From: Aphrophora alni
Lineage: Eukaryota; Arthropoda; Insecta; Hemiptera; Aphrophoridae
DNA length: 64,000 nt
Direction of reading: 5' to 3'
Assembly: GCA_963513935.1 (NCBI GenBank)
Contig: OY740774.1
Span: 24,695,949-24,759,948 of the forward strand
The notes beneath the pieces are model-generated. The model did not search any database. It was not told the DNA's origin and worked only from the letters and a program-made list of their open reading frames with translations. How positions within the stretch are numbered: position 1 is the stretch's first letter; each line of letters starts with the position of its first letter. Shown piece after piece: positions 36,735 to 47,120 of the stretch. Position numbers and translations under genes: made by a program.

Positions 36735-38360
36735 AAAAACTTGCTTCGCTTGTGCCATAAACAAGTTCGCAGCGTAAATCGTATTTGATTTAAAATAGTG
36801 GATTTAATAAAGGTGGTTCAATTTGGTCAATTCTTCCTGAATCAATATAATTTTTACTTCCGATTTTATACAGAGGTTTGGGTAATTATTCTTTACATTT
36901 CACTAACATATTTACGAATTGGTAGAGTTGATATAGAGATAATACTTTATTTTATAACAGCTTTTTTAATAATATTTCAAGAATCGAAATTTTTGGAGAG
37001 ATAGCGGCGACCAATACATTTTATTTGGGTCTTACACTTGAACAAAATTTGATGGAAAATAGCACATTTTCATAAAAACGTAATTTTGTTTTTTTTTTAA
37101 TTTTAATTTTTATTTTATTTTTTATTATTTATTTTTTTATGGTAGCTATCCCCAAATTTTTAGTTATGAAGAGAAAAGTCCCGAGATATGGTCAAAATTA
37201 TCTAATATAGGAAATTTAATTAAAATCCATCCACATGTTTCGATTGTAGAGCACTTTCTATTGTAATACAACAAACGACAGACGGTAGTTGTTCATATAA
37301 ATAGACAGACGGACATAATTCCCCAAAAAACATATATTAACCTCAAAACATATATTAACCTAAAAAAACAGATATAGATATTTACCCATTACAAAACTCT
37401 CGCTTTACTACTTATAAAGGAGTAATAAATAAAAGAGTCAAAGTTGTGCTACAACCACACGACTTAAGTATAATATAATAGCGATTGTTATTTTTATAAA
37501 ACCAACCAACACATTAATTAAATAAAAAATACATAACCGTAAACAGAATAACTTCTATTTTTATTCGATATCTCACAAATAATATTTCCAAAAATAAATT
37601 TCTTCATCTCGATCGTTTTTACACCATAACTACCACAAGGTAATTTTTTTGTTAGCGATATCTTTTTCCTATATTAGGGGCAATACGAAAAATATAAATG
37701 GAAAGTTTGAAATATATAGGATTTATCGTCTTATATATATAGACGGGTTGAGACATACAGGCAGAGACGTGGGTGAAATAATATTGGTCCTTGGTTTTAC
37801 CTGCAGACCCTAATAAAGATAAATCAATGCAAATGAAAAACATTTTTTAATGGCTATTAAGTTTGTTTATCTCACATCTTAGAAAAAAAACTGATTTTAA
37901 AAGTTATAAGCTAAGCAGTTCACATTGTGTGGTTAAAATAAGTTGTATTTCAAATCCATTTTTTTTTCATTTATGTAAGTCATGGCTTGTTTAAGTTAGG
38001 GCAGCCATGATGTCTCACACTTTTTAATTTAACCTAGCGAAAACATATTATCTATTTTGCCAAATAAACCTACATATTCGTAATCAAAATATCTTCTAGT
38101 TTTATTGGATACCCCACATATAATATTTCAAAAATATATCAACTCTATACTTTTTGCGCCATAATTAACTCAAGCTCATTTATTTGATACTTCTGTTTTC
38201 TATATGTGGGACAACTCAAAGAATATAAATACGATGTTTGAAATATATATGATCTATCGTTTTGACTGTGAAGACGAGTTACGACTTACAAACAAATAGA
38301 CAGACAGAGAAGCGCGTGAAATTATAAAGGTCTTTAGTTTTCTCTACGGACCCTAAAGAC
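36735..38360 (+). repeat. family-C repeat, longest copy, dimeric
   Basis: GCTTCGCTTGTGCCATAAAC and GCAGCGTAAATCGTATTTG at the left, then GGAGAGATAGCGGCGACCAA, GTAGCTATCCCCAAATTTTT, AATATAAATGGAAAGTTTG (37694), CCTTGGTTTTACCTGCAGAC, and a second subunit with GATACCCCACATATAATAT (38110), GAGTTACGACTTAC and GACAGACAGAGAAGCGCGTG. The order matches the 5.0-6.1-kb copy, including the spacer between subunits. Confidence 0.8.
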
Positions 38361-38981
38361 TAAGGATAATTACAAATTAGGATATTATTCAACCATTGTG
38401 CGGATTATCACCCAGCTGTAGAATATTGCTAAGCTTCGACTACAGGGAACAGAGCGTGAACATTTGCAATTAGCAAACATTTTCCAATCTGAGTATATCT
38501 ACCTCGCACAGAATTAATATTAAATGGAATTTCATTAAATCGGAATGCAGTTGTTGCACTATGTGATGAAATCAATGTTCATTATGTTATCGGCAGAGAA
38601 TATTGAAACGATACCGTCTATATTGACAGATCAATCAAAAGGAAATTTATGTTCCTAAATAATAAACTGAAAGTAAATCAAACAAAATTCATAACTCAAA
38701 ACAAACTGTGAAATTGGTTTTTTGTCCAAATTCATAACGTACATTAAGTATATATAACAAGTATATAGAACACGGTAATATTATTTAAAATTTATTAGTT
38801 TCCCTCCAAAAACATATTTTGAGAGGACGGTTGGTTAACTACTTACTGAACTCAGTGTATTTTTGTATTCACTTGTTAAAAATTTAAAGCGATGTTTGTA
38901 TTAAGAGACAAAATTGAAAGAAAACAATTATATTTAATCGTTACGTCAAGATTGTCATATTTTAAAGAAGGTACATATTGG
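38361..38981. other. AT-rich DNA, nothing assigned
   Basis: A GC-moderate patch at 38390-38480 has no open frame. Nothing recognised. Confidence 0.3.
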
Positions 38982-39255
38982 TTTTAGAACAAATTATCCG
39001 AAACAACGATAACAGTAGTTCGCGCTGTTCTCTTCAAAGGAATGAAAACTTGCACAACTTTTTCTTTGTGGTCTTGAGGATTTAATTAAAAGTAATATTG
39101 TTAAATTTTCAGATTCGATGGGTTGAGGTTACAACAGCTTAGCGAGCGAAGCAAATGTTATTTGCATTATTATTAGTTGAACAAAGTCGAGGGATGAGAG
39201 CAGACGGGAGTTTCTGCTCTTTCTTGTTTTTATTATATTACATATTTAATCTTAA
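38982..39255 (+). repeat. family-D repeat, direct arm
   Basis: TTTTAGAACAAATT, TCTTCAAAGGAATGAAAAC, ATTTAATTAAAAGTAATATT, TTTTCAGATTCGATGGGTT, ACAACAGCTTAGCGAGCG and GATGAGAGCAGAC. The same blocks in the same order are found in reverse complement at 41745-41970. Confidence 0.8.
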
Positions 39256-39532
39256 GCGGTACAAGAGATTTATTGTTTAATATTGTTAAACAATTTAGGT
39301 TTGTTCATTTGTAATAAAATCACAAATCAGCTTTTATAAGTTTAAATTTAGTATAGGTGAATTATAAAGAGCAGCCGTATAATTTTTATGTATTTTAATA
39401 ATTTTTATGTATAACTATCGTTTTAAAAAGTAAGATTGAGAAAAATATTTAAAGGTTTTATACAAACCAAGCTAGTGTAGTTATAAGTTTGTAAAATAAG
39501 TTGTAGCAATCTTGTCTCGGCTTTTTTATACT

Positions 39533-39774
39533 CTGGGACTCACCTATATTGAGCAAAGCTGGGACATCCCGAGGGACCCTAGCTGGATCTACAGCTTTTT
39601 TCATGTAGTCTCGTGATAAATGCATTTCTTTCATCTTTCCTATCAGGCCTTTCATGTTCCCTTTCTACCCTGACGCTATAGAGAATTCAAGGGTTAAGTC
39701 TCTCTGTTATGCTTTTTCTTACCCTTTTTTTTTTAAAGGCGATGATAACTGAGATTTCGTCTTTAAACAACGAG
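39533..39774 (-). repeat. family-A repeat, full length
   Basis: Reverse orientation: CATCCCGAGGGACCCTAGCT, GGATCTACAGCTTTTTTCAT, CTTTCATCTTTCCTATCAGG, TACCCTGACGCTATAGAG, AAGGCGATGATAACTGAG and CTTTAAACAACGAG. Confidence 0.9.
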
Positions 39775-40887
39775 AAAAAATACTGGACATATAAATGCGA
39801 CACTCGGGTAAAAAAGTGGGGGTTCATAAAACTGCAGTTTGTTTGAGTCAGAAAACGAGTTTACAACTCCTAACACAGAACGGTTATTTATTAATGAGTA
39901 CAGTGCAGACAATGGAATATTTTGTAAAGTGTTGAGATAAGTGTGTGTGGGGGGGGGGGGCGTGAAATTTCCAAACACAACTGTTGTGAATCGCGGATTT
40001 GGTATGCGTTATTTATTAAGTTACAATTTAGACAGACTCTAGGAGTCTCACAGTCAGTGGCGAGTGATTTGCCCTAAATTTCTGCGTGTAATTACATTTA
40101 GATATAATTTAAGTCTCATAACAGCTAGCTTAGTGCTCGGACTTGTGTGTGGTGAGATTTTTCTGATCACTTTCAAAACTAGTTATTTATTGTTGATCGG
40201 ATAGGGTCTTGGTGGTTTTAATTTCACAGGCTAGACTTGTTATTACTACGTCTGACTAATAATTCTCGTTTAGTGAATCAGCATATTTATTTCTTGTTTA
40301 ACTGAAACTCCTCTGAAACATACGAACTTCATACAAAGTAGATATGCCTCAGCCAAATTTTACAATTCAAAAGGTCTATTCGTACTTAGCGTTGAAATTA
40401 TTGTAATGCACTGTCGGAAGATAATGATCCCAAAATATAAACAAGTTAAAAACAAATTAATTAACAAGTTTTTACTAGAAGGTGAATATATAGAAGTCGT
40501 ATTTTAATGTCATCCAGAATGGTATTGGTAAATAAGATGGGTAACAAATATATGATATCAAAATAGACTAAAGTAATTTCGATAATACATTTTCACTCAT
40601 ATATTGATAGTTATCGAACTGACATTTATGGTGACGATTAGTTTTGGTTCGATTTTGTTTAGTTTTGTGGATGAGTGAATGAGAAAGTATGTGCAATACT
40701 TTTGCAGCGTTTATTTTACAAATTACTAGCCGTAATTTTATTTCTCTTCCTGTTTGATGATTCATACATTTTCACATTCGATCAAAATTGTTTTAATCGA
40801 TGAGATATTACAAATTGTACGATGTTAACAAAGGTGTATAACCGCTTAATCTGCAATTTTAGGGATAATTGAGTCCGTCCCCCCATT
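39775..40887. other. mixed AT-rich DNA, nothing assigned
   Basis: Includes a G10-type run at 39949-39961 and a GC-moderate patch (39990-40070) without an open frame. No gene recognised. Confidence 0.3.
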
Positions 40888-41122
40888 TGTTTTAAAGGTA
40901 AAAAAACTCTCGAACATTATCCTCTTCAAAGAAAATGAAATTTAAAAAAGTCTCGTAGCCCTCGAATACTCTAATAGCGTCAGGAAAAGAAAGAGAGTTG
41001 GTCAAAAAAGACTCGATAAGAATAATAAAAAGAAAGGAATATAACTCAAGACTACATGAAAAAGTGTATATCCTAGGTCACCTCGGAATTACCAAGCACG
41101 TAGTCACTAAAGTGTCCCCCTA
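40878..41122 (+). repeat. family-A repeat, full length, C-tract at left edge
   Basis: CCCCCCATTTGTTTTAAAGG, AAAAACTCTCGAACATTATC, CTCGTAGCCCTCGAATACTC, AATAGCGTCAGG, AGAGTTGGTCAAAAAAGACT, CACCTCGGAATTACC and a modified AGTCACTAAAGTG end. Confidence 0.9.
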
Positions 41123-41365
41123 AAAGGGAATTGTGTTGAAAGTTTTCAAGTTTGACAAAAAAAAAAGAAGTTTATTTGGGGCATTTCAACGATTACAATG
41201 CTATCTAACGAATAAACCCGTAACTTTCCAATCGGTATTATGAATAAAATGGTGACCATTACATTTTTGTTCGGGTTTTTAAAGCATACAGCAATATTTC
41301 ATTAGCAAGTTTAAAGCTAATGTCAATTTTAAGTTTAATGTCAATATTAAACAAATAATAATACG

Positions 41366-41618
41366 CCCTCAGGGCTCATACTCAGCATGTGCTTGGTTAT
41401 CCCGAGGGATCTAGCTGGATGTACACATGGCTTTATTAGTCTTTGTTAGATCATTCTCTTTCATCTATCCTATCAGGTCCCTCTTAATAAGGGTTGATTA
41501 ACCCTTATTCTTGTCCGACCATGAATCTATTAGAGAACTATAAGTCATTATTTTATCTTCTTTTTTTATACAAGGCGATAAGGGCCGATAGGTTTTTTCC
41601 CCTTTAAACAACAACAAA
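41366..41618 (-). repeat. family-A repeat, full length, carrying a 24-bp hairpin
   Basis: Reverse orientation: GCTTGGTTATCCCGAGGGAT, CTAGCTGGATGTACACATGG, TATCCTATCAGGTCCCTCTT, then a perfect hairpin (AATAAGGGTT-GATT-AACCCTTATT, 41486-41509) in place of the usual TTGGTCAA region, then AAGGCGATAAGGGCCGATAG and CTTTAAACAACAA. Confidence 0.9.
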
Positions 41619-41744
41619 ATATAAATTTAAATAAATACAACCCTGATTTAAATTTTGTTACAAGCAACCAACGGAAGTGATATTATTAACACAAACTATA
41701 AATCTGTTCTACAGCGTGCGATTAAAAAATTGTTGAAATAAAAT

Positions 41745-41970
41745 CAAGTAAAAGCGGAAAGTCTGCTCTCATTCCTGGACTTTGTTTAACTACCGTAATA
41801 ATAACACTTGCACCGCTCGCTAAGCTGTTGTAACTCATTGAATCTGAAAATGTAACATTATTATTTTTAATTAAATGCCCAAAGACCGCGATTAAAAAGT
41901 TTTAATCCTTTGAAAAGAACAGTGTAGGTAACTTTTATCATTTTTTGCATTGAAAAATTTGTTCTAAAGC
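41745..41970 (-). repeat. family-D repeat, inverted arm
   Basis: Reverse complement of the 38982-39255 arm: AGAGCAG, CTCGCTAAGCTGTTGTAACT, ATTGAATCTGAAAATGTAA, TAATTAAATGCC, TCCTTTGAAAAGAACAGTG and TTGTTCTAAAGC. The two arms could be long terminal inverted repeats of one ~3-kb element or two independent insertions. Confidence 0.75.
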
Positions 41971-42204
41971 TTAAGTAATAGATTTTCAGCGCAAACAATT
42001 CCACAAACCTCGTTAGATAAGTTCGTGGGTATAGCAATCTTGCCTTGAAGATAAATTTGTTCATATAGTTATGTTTATTCATACATTTTATTTATTTATA
42101 AAAGGGGTTCCAAAAGTTTTTATAATTGTACAGCTTTAGATAACTTTATCGGACACTAACTGGTATGTTATATAAATTGTAATGTGTCAAAAATATTTTT
42201 TAAA

Positions 42205-42249
42205 TTATTTTATTAACCTTAGATCTCGAATACTCTAATAGCATCAGGG
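42205..42249 (+). repeat. family-A repeat, left part, split by the LTR element
   Basis: TTAGATCTCGAATACTCTAA and TAGCATCAGGG, interrupted at exactly the point where the LTR begins. The rest of the copy resumes at 50583, beyond the retrotransposon. Confidence 0.9.
42246..42249 (+). other. target-site duplication, left copy (AGGG)
   Basis: AGGG directly before the LTR TG. An identical AGGG follows the last LTR at 50583-50586. The family-A consensus has this sequence once (GTCAGGGTTGG), confirming a 4-bp duplication. Confidence 0.9.
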
Positions 42250-43627
42250 TGTAGCAATCAGTAGAATCAATCTACATTTTTGTTATCGACAGTCCACTCG
42301 CCGTCCCTCTTATCTTCCCTCTCTATATCTGTCTCTATCTAAGTACAGAGTACAACGGCTGGTTAGCCTACCTGTTCTAATACCCGTTGTCAGTCTATCT
42401 GAAATTACTCACGATGTTCTACATTCTATTATAAGCTCCGTCAGACATTTTTTTTTTTTTTTGTTCTCAAAATTACAACTCAGTTTCTAAACGATATGTT
42501 AAGTTACAGTTTTGTGCGCTTTAGTTTTTTTTAAAAAAAAAATGTTAAATAAATTATTATTTTTCACGGCACAAGCTCACGTGAACTGCGACAGGATTTT
42601 CCAGCTAATACGCTGGTAGGAGATACTCAGCAATTCTTGCCTCAGATTGCATAGACCAGCTAAAGATCTAAACATGTTTCGTCCTGTTGGCAAAACACGT
42701 TTTTTTTAATATACCTTCAGAGTTTCAAGTGCACAAAAGTGATGTTAAAAAAAAAAACTGACTTTACAGAACTTTAATTAAACTCATATTGTACATGTGC
42801 CTAAATTGCTTCAGCGAATATATATTTTTTTTTCTTTAAGCTATCTTTTAGATGTAGACTTGTGTAGTTATTTATAAAATATATAAAAAATTATTGGGTG
42901 GAGCCTGCATGCAAACTTTCGGTCCTAACAACCTCCAAGAGGTTATTTTCTAAATTAATATAATTGACGTCAATTAATAAAATTTCAATCTTCAAAATTT
43001 CATTTCTTTTTTTTAAAATAAACTTCTCGTTTTATAATAAATCCTTTTATCTAAAATATATATATTTATTGGCCAATATAGCATTTAAGAAATTTATCAA
43101 ATAAGTAATATTATGTAACTGTTTTAAAAAACTATCATCACATAAAGTCAAAGGGGGGGGGAAATAAATATCAGTATCTTTTCATCTTTTTTTTATTTTA
43201 ATTGTACATTAAGGGCGTATAATCTTTTTTTTTGGATTAATTATAATCCTGTTAATTGTTAAGCTGTGCTCATTGTCTTTTGTTAAATTTTGTAACTATA
43301 AAATATATAAACTAAAAAAGGGGGATAAATTTTCAGAATCTATTGATTAATTTTTTTTATTAAATTATAATATGTTACATTAAGGGCGTATTACTTTTTA
43401 AATTATAATATTGTTAATCATAAGCTGTTTATGATGATTTGTCTCAGGATGCCTTTCTAAGTTGTAAATGATAAAATCTGAACCGTCGAAATTTCTTTTG
43501 TTTCAATAAACTTGAGCCTTGTTAAATACTAAATTTGTTTTTGTCCTTTTTATTTATTTTTTTTTCTTTTTTCAAACATTGTTACCATTTGGTTCCGCCT
43601 TTCTTAAATTTAAGTCCCCTGGTAACA
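42250..43627 (+). mobile_element. LTR retrotransposon, left LTR (LTR-1), 1,378 bp
   Basis: Begins TGTAGCAATCAG and ends CCCCTGGTAACA (TG...CA). It contains a TATA-like TATATAAAAAA near 42880 and a polyadenylation-type CAATAAACTTGAG near 43505, compatible with U3-R-U5. No ORF. It differs from LTR-3 by at least three substitutions (A at 42274, C at 42578, A at 42879), several homopolymer lengths and a T-rich 3' segment. Confidence 0.95.
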
Positions 43628-43633
43628 TGTTTC

Positions 43634-43645
43634 TGGTAGCAGAGC
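43634..43645 (+). promoter_or_regulatory. primer binding site, tRNA-iMet type, copy 1
   Basis: TGGTAGCAGAGC begins 6 bp after LTR-1. TGGTAGCAGAG is complementary to the 3' end (CUCUGCUACCA) of animal initiator tRNA-Met, a known primer for LTR retrotransposons. Confidence 0.85.
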
Positions 43646-45577
43646 GTGGTTTTCTTTAAATTCTAGCGTGGTTTTCTCTAAATTATAAAGTGGTTAATTT
43701 TAAATTCTGGAACCTTAGTTAATTTTCAAAATTTTGCATTGGAATCATCTAAATTTAAATTCAATATTTTTCTTTGTTAAACAAGGCTCAATTTTTATGT
43801 TTTGCAGCTTTTTTCCAAATACTGCACAACTATTGCTGATGAAATTTTTTTTTTATTTTAAATATTTAAATCTATATAAATCTATAGTCTCTTTTTTTTA
43901 TTATTTATTTTTCATATAAACACTTACACAAAAACTTCTAAACCAATTTCGATAAAATTTTTTTTATTATTTTGTCTGCTTAAATATTTTTTTTTTTATA
44001 TATATCTTTACATACACTGCACTCTAGTCATTCACTGAATTTGATCCAGACAGCGGGCTCATTCGGGAATTCCAAAAAAAATTTAAATAAATAATAAAAC
44101 CCAAAAATAGTTAGAAACAAAAAAAAACAAAAAAAATATTCAAAATTTCCTTCAAAAAATTTTCTCGAGTTTTCTTTCGCTTGTCTGTATTAATTCATAC
44201 TTACACACACACATATACACAACAACTACACTACATATAATTCTTGAGTCATTCTCTGGTTCTTTCACTTCATTTTTGCATCATCTTAAAAGAAATTTTT
44301 TTTTTTTAAATCACTTTGTTAATTTTTTTTTTTATCAGCAATAGTTAAAATGGCAGTGGATTTGCTGAGATTAGTAGACTCGTTAAAGAACACTGAGCTC
44401 GCTTTCAAAATTTTTTTTTGTTGTCATTTTGAAAGAAAATTATTTTATTTATTTTTTTTTTTATCATCATGGCTGTGGACTGGTTGATGCAGATGGTGCT
44501 ACTTGCTTGTTAATTAAAATGTTGAACACTGATTGAATAATATAACTTGTGTAGTAAAATTTTTTTCTTCTTCCAAATTATAGGGGCCCAGTTTGTATGT
44601 AGGACAACATGGTTGGCCTGTTTGTCTTTTCTTAAATTATTTGTTTGTCTTTTTATTAGCAGGTCAACATGTTTGTTCCTTAATTAGTTTTTCCTAGGGT
44701 TGAGAAAACCGGAGTTTGTTTTTTTTTTTTCATGGGTCACCTTTTATATACATATTTACTCTTTTGCTACACCTTTTTTTTACACTACTTTCTTTTGCAT
44801 ATCTTTTTAACACTTAAAAAATTTTGATGAAATTTTTTTTTTACACCTTATTTTGATTAATTTAAATTCCTTTTTTTTGGGGGCACATGATTACACTTAC
44901 AATTAAGACCTTAAGTCAACTACAAGCCCTGCCTTGCGCAGCAGAAAATTTTTTTGACTCCCCAACGTTTCATACTGCTTCTTTGTTTATTTTTAGAAAT
45001 GGATTATTTGTTTAGACCTTTCAAAATTCTTTTTCTCACGGAAATTGTCAAGAGCCGTGAATAGTTTAAATTTTTCTTCGTATGGGAGAAGAGGAATTTA
45101 AAAAAAATAACGACGCTGAGCATGATCTGACCTAATTGGCTTCAGGAGTTTTTCTTTTATTTTTATTTATTTTTGGTAATTAAATGTAAGGGTCGGTTCA
45201 GAGGATTAAAATTGCTCCTCCCGCTTGTGAGCTTCCTCTGAGTCCGGCCTTTTCCTGAAGACCAAAGTGCTATGCAATTTCCCTCCCCAGTCCCCGGAGT
45301 GGTCACCTCCTCTTGGTGTCCCGAGGTGCCACTCCACCCCTTTTCCCCACGTACCTTAGTGTACAAAGTCAGTTCATGCACAGCAATGTCGACCTTTGCG
45401 TCATCCTTCAGCTCTTTCTCTCCTGGGCTTATCCCAATTATAGGTGGGAAGAGCTGAGACGCTTTAGAAATTTCAAAATTTAATAAGTAAGTGCCGAAGG
45501 AGGCTACACCCTAGAGTGGTGAATAAAAGCATTATGAAGCGTTGTTTCTATCAGGTGCCCCGTTGCTAAATTTTGTA

Positions 45578-45675
45578 GGAGGCCCTTCTGGCCCCTTTCT
45601 TCAATCTTTTCTTGGAGGCCCTTCTGGCCCTTTGTCTCTCCTTTTTCAAAATTTTGCGGGAGGCCCTTCTGGCCT
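45578..45675 (+). repeat. three direct repeats of a GGAGGCCCTTCTGGCC palindrome, copy 1
   Basis: GGAGGCCCTTCTGGCC occurs near 45579, 45614 and 45658. Each contains GGCC-CTTCT-GGCC, an interrupted palindrome. They lie ~35-130 bp upstream of the polypurine tract. Short open frames here are by-products of the repeats. Confidence 0.95.
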
Positions 45676-45706
45676 CTTTTCTGACTCCACCCCAACTCCG
45701 TCTTTC

Positions 45707-45721
45707 GGGGGGGGGGGAGAG
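45707..45721 (+). promoter_or_regulatory. polypurine tract, copy 1
   Basis: G11 followed by AGAG, one base before the TG of LTR-2: the expected position and composition of the plus-strand primer of an LTR retrotransposon. Confidence 0.9.
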
Positions 45722-45722
45722 C

Positions 45723-47102
45723 TGTAGCAATCAGTAGAATCAATCTGCATTTTTGTTATCGACAGTCCACTCGCCGTCCCTCTTATCTTCCCTCTCTATA
45801 TCTGTCTCTATCTAAGTACAGAGTACAACGGCTGGTTAGCCTACCTGTTCTAATACCCGTTGTCAGTCTATCTGAAATTACTCACGATGTTCTACATTCT
45901 ATTATAAGCTCCGTCAGACATTTTTTTTTTTTTTGTTCTCAAAATTACAACTCAGTTTCTAAACGATATGTTAAGTTACAGTTTTGTGCGCTTTAGTTTT
46001 TTTTTAAAAAAAAAATGTTAAATAAATTATTATTTTTCACGGCACAAGCTTACGTGAACTGCGACAGGATTTTCCAGCTAATACGCTGGTAGGAGATACT
46101 CAGCAATTCTTGCCTCAGATTGCATAGACCAGCTAAAGATCTAAACATGTTTCGTCCTGTTGGCAAAACACGTTTTTTTTAATATACCTTCAGAGTTTCA
46201 AGTGCACAAAAGTGATGTTAAAAAAAAAAACTGACTTTACAGAACTTTAATTAAACTCATATTGTACATGTGCCTAAATTGCTTCAGCGAATATTTTTTT
46301 TTTTTTCTTTAAGCTATCTTTTAGATGTAGACTTGTGTAGTTATTTATAAAGTATATAAAAAATTATTGGGTGGAGCCTGCATGCAAACTTTCGGTCCTA
46401 ACAACCTCCAAGAGGTTATTTTCTAAATTAATATAATTGACGTCAATTAATAAAATTTCAATCTTCAAAATTTCATTTCTTTTTTTTAAAATAAACTTCT
46501 CGTTTTATAATAAATCCTTTTATCTAAAATATATATATTTATTGGCCAATATAGCATTTAAGAAATTTATCAAATAAGTAATATTATGTAACTGTTTTAA
46601 AAAACTATCATCACATAAAGTCAAAGGGGGGGGGGGAAATAAATATCAGTATCTTTTCATCTTTTTTTTATTTTAATTGTACATTAAGGGCGTATAATCT
46701 TTTTTTTTGGATTAATTATAATCCTGTTAATTGTTAAGCTGTGCTCATTGTCTTTTGTTAAATTTTGTAACTATAAAATATATAAACTAAAAAAGGGGGA
46801 TAAATTTTCAGAATCTATTGATTAATTTTTTTTATTAAATTATAATATGTTACATTAAGGGCGTATTACTTTTTAAATTATAATATTGTTAATCATAAGC
46901 TGTTTATGATGATTTGTCTCAGGATGCCTTTCTAAGTTGTAAATGATAAAATCTGAACCGTCGAAATTTCTTTTGTTTCAATAAACTTGAGCCTTGTTAA
47001 ATACTAAATTTGTTTTTGTCCTTTTTATTTATTTTTTTTTCTTTTTTCAAACATTGTTACCATTTGGTTCCGCCTTTCTTAAATTTAAGTCCCCTGGTAA
47101 CA
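45723..47102 (+). mobile_element. LTR retrotransposon, middle LTR (LTR-2), 1,380 bp, mosaic
   Basis: Same TG...CA ends as the others. In its 5' half it carries the LTR-3 state at every difference noticed (G at 45747, T at 46051, G at 46352, and matching T-run lengths). At its 3' end (about 47024-47047) it carries the LTR-1 state. The switch lies between 46352 and about 47024. Confidence 0.95.
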
Positions 47103-47108
47103 TGTTTC

Positions 47109-47120
47109 TGGTAGCAGAGC
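47109..47120 (+). promoter_or_regulatory. primer binding site, tRNA-iMet type, copy 2
   Basis: TGGTAGCAGAGC, 6 bp after LTR-2, identical to copy 1. Confidence 0.85.

Larger units (their letters stand above)
43628..45722 (+). mobile_element. LTR retrotransposon internal region, copy 1 (2,095 bp, non-coding)
   Basis: Lies between LTR-1 and LTR-2. I found no gag, protease, reverse transcriptase, RNase H or integrase motif on either strand, so the element must depend on enzymes supplied elsewhere (LARD-like non-autonomous type). It starts with a primer binding site and a short GCGTGGTTTTCT direct repeat. Two short frames both open with MAVD (ATG at 44350, 45 codons; ATG at 44469, 15 codons) and might be relics of an original ORF. 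Three SfiI-like palindromes lie near the right end, followed by the polypurine tract. No difference from copy 2 was noticed. Confidence 0.9.

Noticed and set aside
45504..45743. 79-codon minus-strand frame with repeated GQKGL units, also in the second copy at 48979-49218
   Set aside because: It is the translation of three non-coding palindromic repeats and the PPT of the LTR element. The repetition comes from the DNA, not from a protein.
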